NCBI GenBank assembly: GCA_003505155.1
Contig: DNYJ01000002.1
Span: 1 to 7,221, forward strand
Reading direction: 5' to 3'
DNA length: 7,221 bases
DNA from: Candidatus Uhrbacteria bacterium
Lineage (GTDB): Bacteria > Patescibacteriota > Patescibacteriia > UBA9934 > UBA10169
Shown here piece after piece: positions 4,733-7,221 of the stretch. Every line of letters starts with the position of its first letter. Position 1 is the first letter of the stretch. The notes beneath the pieces are model-generated. The model was not told the DNA's origin. It ran no database searches and was given only the letters and a program-made list of their open reading frames with translations. Position numbers and translations under genes: made by a program.

Positions 4733-7012
4733 ATGAAACATCTCTATCGTCTGCTTCTGATCGGCATAGCGGCTGTCGGGTTCTCCACGACTCCTCTTTT
4801 GACACAGGCCGCCGCGCCAACGGTCTTTATCTCTGAAGTCTCCTGGGCCGGATCGAGCTTGAGTGCTTCCGACGAGTTTCTCGAGCTCTTTAACCCTTCT
4901 GACGAAACCGTTTCCCTCTTGAACTGGTCGCTCCACGGATCTGCCACCGGCGGCGAAGCCCTCGCCTTCCCCGACGACGCGGTCATTCCACCTCATTCCA
5001 CTTATCTCATTGCCAATTATGATACTGACGAAGAACCCAGCGCTCTTAACTTCGCCCCAAATCTCGTTACCTCCCGCCTCTCACTTCCCAACACCAAATT
5101 ATCAGTGGCTCTCGTGGATGGCGCAAGAGTCGTGCTTGACCGCGTCGGAGACGACTCCGGATCGCCTGCCTCGGGAAGCGCTGGGATTAGCATGATGCGA
5201 GTCAGCCCTTCCCTCGACGGAGACTCCGACGAAGCTTGGGTTTCGGCAACCTCTTCACAAGGTTTCAAAGACGCCTTGTCCAATCTTGGAACGCCTGGTT
5301 CGCATGAGATGAACGTAGAAATCGCAGAAGCGGATAGAGAATCGAAACCTGCTCCGAAACCACAACCGTCTCTTGAAGCCGAAGCGGAACGAACCGTCGA
5401 AGAAGCACAACCTGCTCCAATCCAAGTGCATCCAATGGAAGATAGTGTCATCACGGTAATCTACCAAGGCTTCGTGTTCGAGTTAAACCTTCCCAAACAG
5501 CATTTCATCAAGTCTGCTTCTTCCACAGCGCCCATCTCCGTCTCCGCGCCTGAAGCGCCCGCGACAAGCAATGTCGTCCAAACCGTCTCGCCTCCAACCT
5601 CCGAGATTGCGGCGCTCATGAAAAACGCGACGACAGAAACGACAGAAGTAAGCAAGACGGCAGAGAAAACCGAAGCATCTGCTCCGGCCATCCCCGTCAT
5701 GTCGCTCCAAACCTTGCGCTTCTCCGAAGTGTATCCCAACACCGTTGGAAACGACGAGGAAGAAGAGTATATCGAGATTGAAAACTTCGGCGACAAAACG
5801 ATCAACCTCCTTGGCTGGTCCATCCGGGATGCCACAGAAAAAACATGGACCGCTGACGGAAGTTTTGAACTCTCGCCGGGCAAAGCCGTGGCTCTCCCTC
5901 GCGCTCTCACCAAGATCACGCTCAACAACAGCGATGAAACTCTCAAGCTCATGCACCCCAACGGCCAGGTCATGGATGTCATCTCCTATGGAACGGCAGC
6001 CAAAGGCGCCACTTATACGCGCTCTGGCGACGCGTGGAGCTGGTCGAATCCGACGCCAAACGAGATCAGCGCAGTAGTATCGGCAAACGCCACATCCGAA
6101 AAGAAGGCTTCCGCGGCTCTTCTAGTCCCAAACATAACCGTCAGTTCTTCTTCAAACGTGCCGGCAACTTCGCCAAACACTACCGCTTCGGAAACACCTG
6201 CCGTTATCATCCTTGAGACGACAGAGGAAACAGAAAATGTGAGCGCATCCGACGCGTCCGATACATCCGGCTCTTCGATAGCGGGAACGGCCTCGACTGG
6301 TTTTCAATCCATGACGATCGCGCAGGCTCGCGCCGCCGCGCTTGGCACCGCGGTGCGCGTGGAGGGAACAGTGACAGCGCTTCCCGGTGTCTTTGCCACA
6401 CAGTTCTTCTACCTAGAAGACGGAGCGGGAATACAAGTCTATTTGTACTCCGCCGACTTCTCCGCCCTCGACTTGGGTGATCGCGTTCGCGTGTCGGGCA
6501 TCATGAGCCAGAATCGCGGCGAGGCGCGCGTGAAGCTTTCCCTGCCGGAAGCCATTGAGATCCTCGGCCATGGTTCTTCAATAGCACACGACATTCGAAT
6601 GGACGCCATTGGCGAAGCCGCCGAGGCACAACTGGTGAGTGTCGAGGCCGTGGTCGAGTCGGCTCGAAGCGACGAGATGACGCTTACGGAAGGCGAAGCA
6701 ACCCTTCGCGTCAGCGCCCGAGAGCGCACAGGAATCTCGTTTGCCGCGATCGCTTCCGGAAGCCGCGTGCGCGTAACGGGAATCGTGAGCGAGTCAAACG
6801 GCGTCTACGCTCTTCTCCCTCGCTTCCAATCCGATATTTTCATCGTCGAGATGGCCAACGGTGGCAGCTCGACAGCCGCCGGAATCGTCAAGCCGTCCGG
6901 CCCGCCGAGCGGTTTGTACGGAGGCATCCTTCTCCTCGGAATGCTCGCGGCTCTCGGCTTCCGATTCTTCCGCTCTCGCCGTGAAGAAGATCTCACTCTT
7001 ACCAATGCTTAA
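4733..7012 (+). CDS. Secreted, membrane-anchored lamin-tail-domain protein with OB-fold-like region
   Basis: The 759-residue product begins with a signal peptide (MKHLYRLLLIGIAAVGF, cut probably near AAA at 24-27). Residues about 27-190 form a first lamin tail domain (VFISEVSWAGS, DEFLELFNPSDETVSLLNWSL). A Pro/Ala/Glu-rich linker (about 193-325) contains one short hydrophobic strand-like segment, VIYQGFVFELNLP. A second lamin tail domain spans about 325-445 (LRFSEVYPN, EYIEIENFGDKTINLLGWSI). After a Ser/Thr/Ala-rich linker, about 526-708 looks like two OB-fold units (AVRVEGTVTALPG, FFYLEDGAGIQVYL, DRVRVSGIM; then SRVRVTGIVSESNGVYAL), as found beside extracellular nucleases such as the ExeM/NucH group. 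A membrane helix at about 727-747 followed by RSRREE anchors the C-terminus with a cytoplasmic tail. No catalytic domain is visible. I chose ATG 4733 because the signal peptide starts there; an in-frame TTG at 4682 lies in the terminator tail. Binding of extracellular DNA or another surface ligand is inference. Confidence 0.9.
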   Translation: MKHLYRLLLIGIAAVGFSTTPLLTQAAAPTVFISEVSWAGSSLSASDEFLELFNPSDETVSLLNWSLHGSATGGEALAFPDDAVIPPHSTYLIANYDTDEEPSALNFAPNLVTSRLSLPNTKLSVALVDGARVVLDRVGDDSGSPASGSAGISMMRVSPSLDGDSDEAWVSATSSQGFKDALSNLGTPGSHEMNVEIAEADRESKPAPKPQPSLEAEAERTVEEAQPAPIQVHPMEDSVITVIYQGFVFELNLPKQHFIKSASSTAPISVSAPEAPATSNVVQTVSPPTSEIAALMKNATTETTEVSKTAEKTEASAPAIPVMSLQTLRFSEVYPNTVGNDEEEEYIEIENFGDKTINLLGWSIRDATEKTWTADGSFELSPGKAVALPRALTKITLNNSDETLKLMHPNGQVMDVISYGTAAKGATYTRSGDAWSWSNPTPNEISAVVSANATSEKKASAALLVPNITVSSSSNVPATSPNTTASETPAVIILETTEETENVSASDASDTSGSSIAGTASTGFQSMTIAQARAAALGTAVRVEGTVTALPGVFATQFFYLEDGAGIQVYLYSADFSALDLGDRVRVSGIMSQNRGEARVKLSLPEAIEILGHGSSIAHDIRMDAIGEAAEAQLVSVEAVVESARSDEMTLTEGEATLRVSARERTGISFAAIASGSRVRVTGIVSESNGVYALLPRFQSDIFIVEMANGGSSTAAGIVKPSGPPSGLYGGILLLGMLAALGFRFFRSRREEDLTLTNA

Positions 7013-7021
7013 TTTCATCGT

Positions 7022-7221
7022 ATGGAATCCACTGCAACAAAAATCTACGCTCCTTGGTTCACCACTCTCATGAACACCTACAACACCAAAGCCGAAGCGC
7101 TTCAACTCGACCCGGAAGCCGCTTCAGAATTGCGCCAGCTCTTCGTTGACAAATGCCGCGAGCAATACGCCGTCGGCAACAAGGCCGGGATCGTCTGGCT
7201 CAAACGCAAGCAAGCGGAAGA
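7022..7221 (+). CDS. Unrecognised protein, 5' part only
   Basis: An open frame starts at ATG 7022, 9 nt after the stop of the surface-protein gene, and runs off the window end after 66 codons. It begins MESTATKIYAPWFTTLMNTY and continues as an Ala/Glu/Lys-rich, probably helical and soluble segment with one Cys (in DKCREQY) and Trp-Leu-Lys near the end. There is no signal peptide or membrane segment. Codon use resembles the surface-protein gene, and the spacing suggests co-transcription. I do not recognise the family. Confidence 0.75.
   Translation, partial: MESTATKIYAPWFTTLMNTYNTKAEALQLDPEAASELRQLFVDKCREQYAVGNKAGIVWLKRKQAE

Noticed and set aside
5017..5982. Leftward open frames of 145-173 codons inside the surface-protein gene
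   Set aside because: They are low-complexity Ser/Arg/Phe-rich antisense products of a gene with clear domains and a signal peptide.
1..7221. CRISPR array, insertion sequence or phage genes
   Set aside because: No spaced identical repeats, no transposase or integrase motif, and no duplicate of the tRNA 3' end that would mark an attachment site were seen.

Overview
The window reads like chromosomal DNA of a Candidate Phyla Radiation (Patescibacteria) bacterium with moderate GC. This placement is inferred from the mix of short housekeeping-type genes, a large lamin-tail-domain surface protein, a small membrane protein with a calcium-binding tail, and the absence of Shine-Dalgarno sequences at every start. 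The standard code with TGA as stop is consistent, since the toxin gene ends naturally on TGA. No ribosomal or marker gene is present, so the phylum is not proven.

Layout. Positions 1-4549 are read entirely from the minus strand and 4580-7221 from the plus strand, with a divergent promoter region at about 4570-4611. Leftward from there: tRNA-Leu(TAG) with an encoded CCA; a wrecked ABC-2 exporter, in which the first 33 codons of the ATPase are joined to the C-terminal half of the permease, with a stop codon and a frameshift; then an intact short-chain dehydrogenase starting 10 bp later. A new promoter at about 3193-3221 then drives a Phd/YefM-RelE type toxin-antitoxin pair, followed almost without gaps by a family II pyrophosphatase-like DHH protein with several altered active-site residues and an RBBP9/YdeN-like serine hydrolase. 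A membrane protein with two calcium-binding DxDxDG loops ends the leftward series, closed by a clear hairpin terminator at 41-68.

Rightward from the divergent region: a promoter-like TTGACA-N17-TGGAAT, a strongly structured leader hairpin with a T-rich tail (attenuator or small RNA), a 759-residue secreted and membrane-anchored protein with two lamin-tail domains and an OB-fold-like region, and the start of an unrecognised gene cut off by the window end.

What stands out: the deletion-fusion remnant of the exporter directly behind the tRNA; a pyrophosphatase-like protein that keeps the fold but lacks key metal ligands and carries a 9-bp repeat insertion in frame; a toxin-antitoxin pair at the head of what looks like a four-gene operon; and a start-codon context with no Shine-Dalgarno but T at -1 in eight of nine genes. 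I found no convincing wholly new defence or mobile system here.
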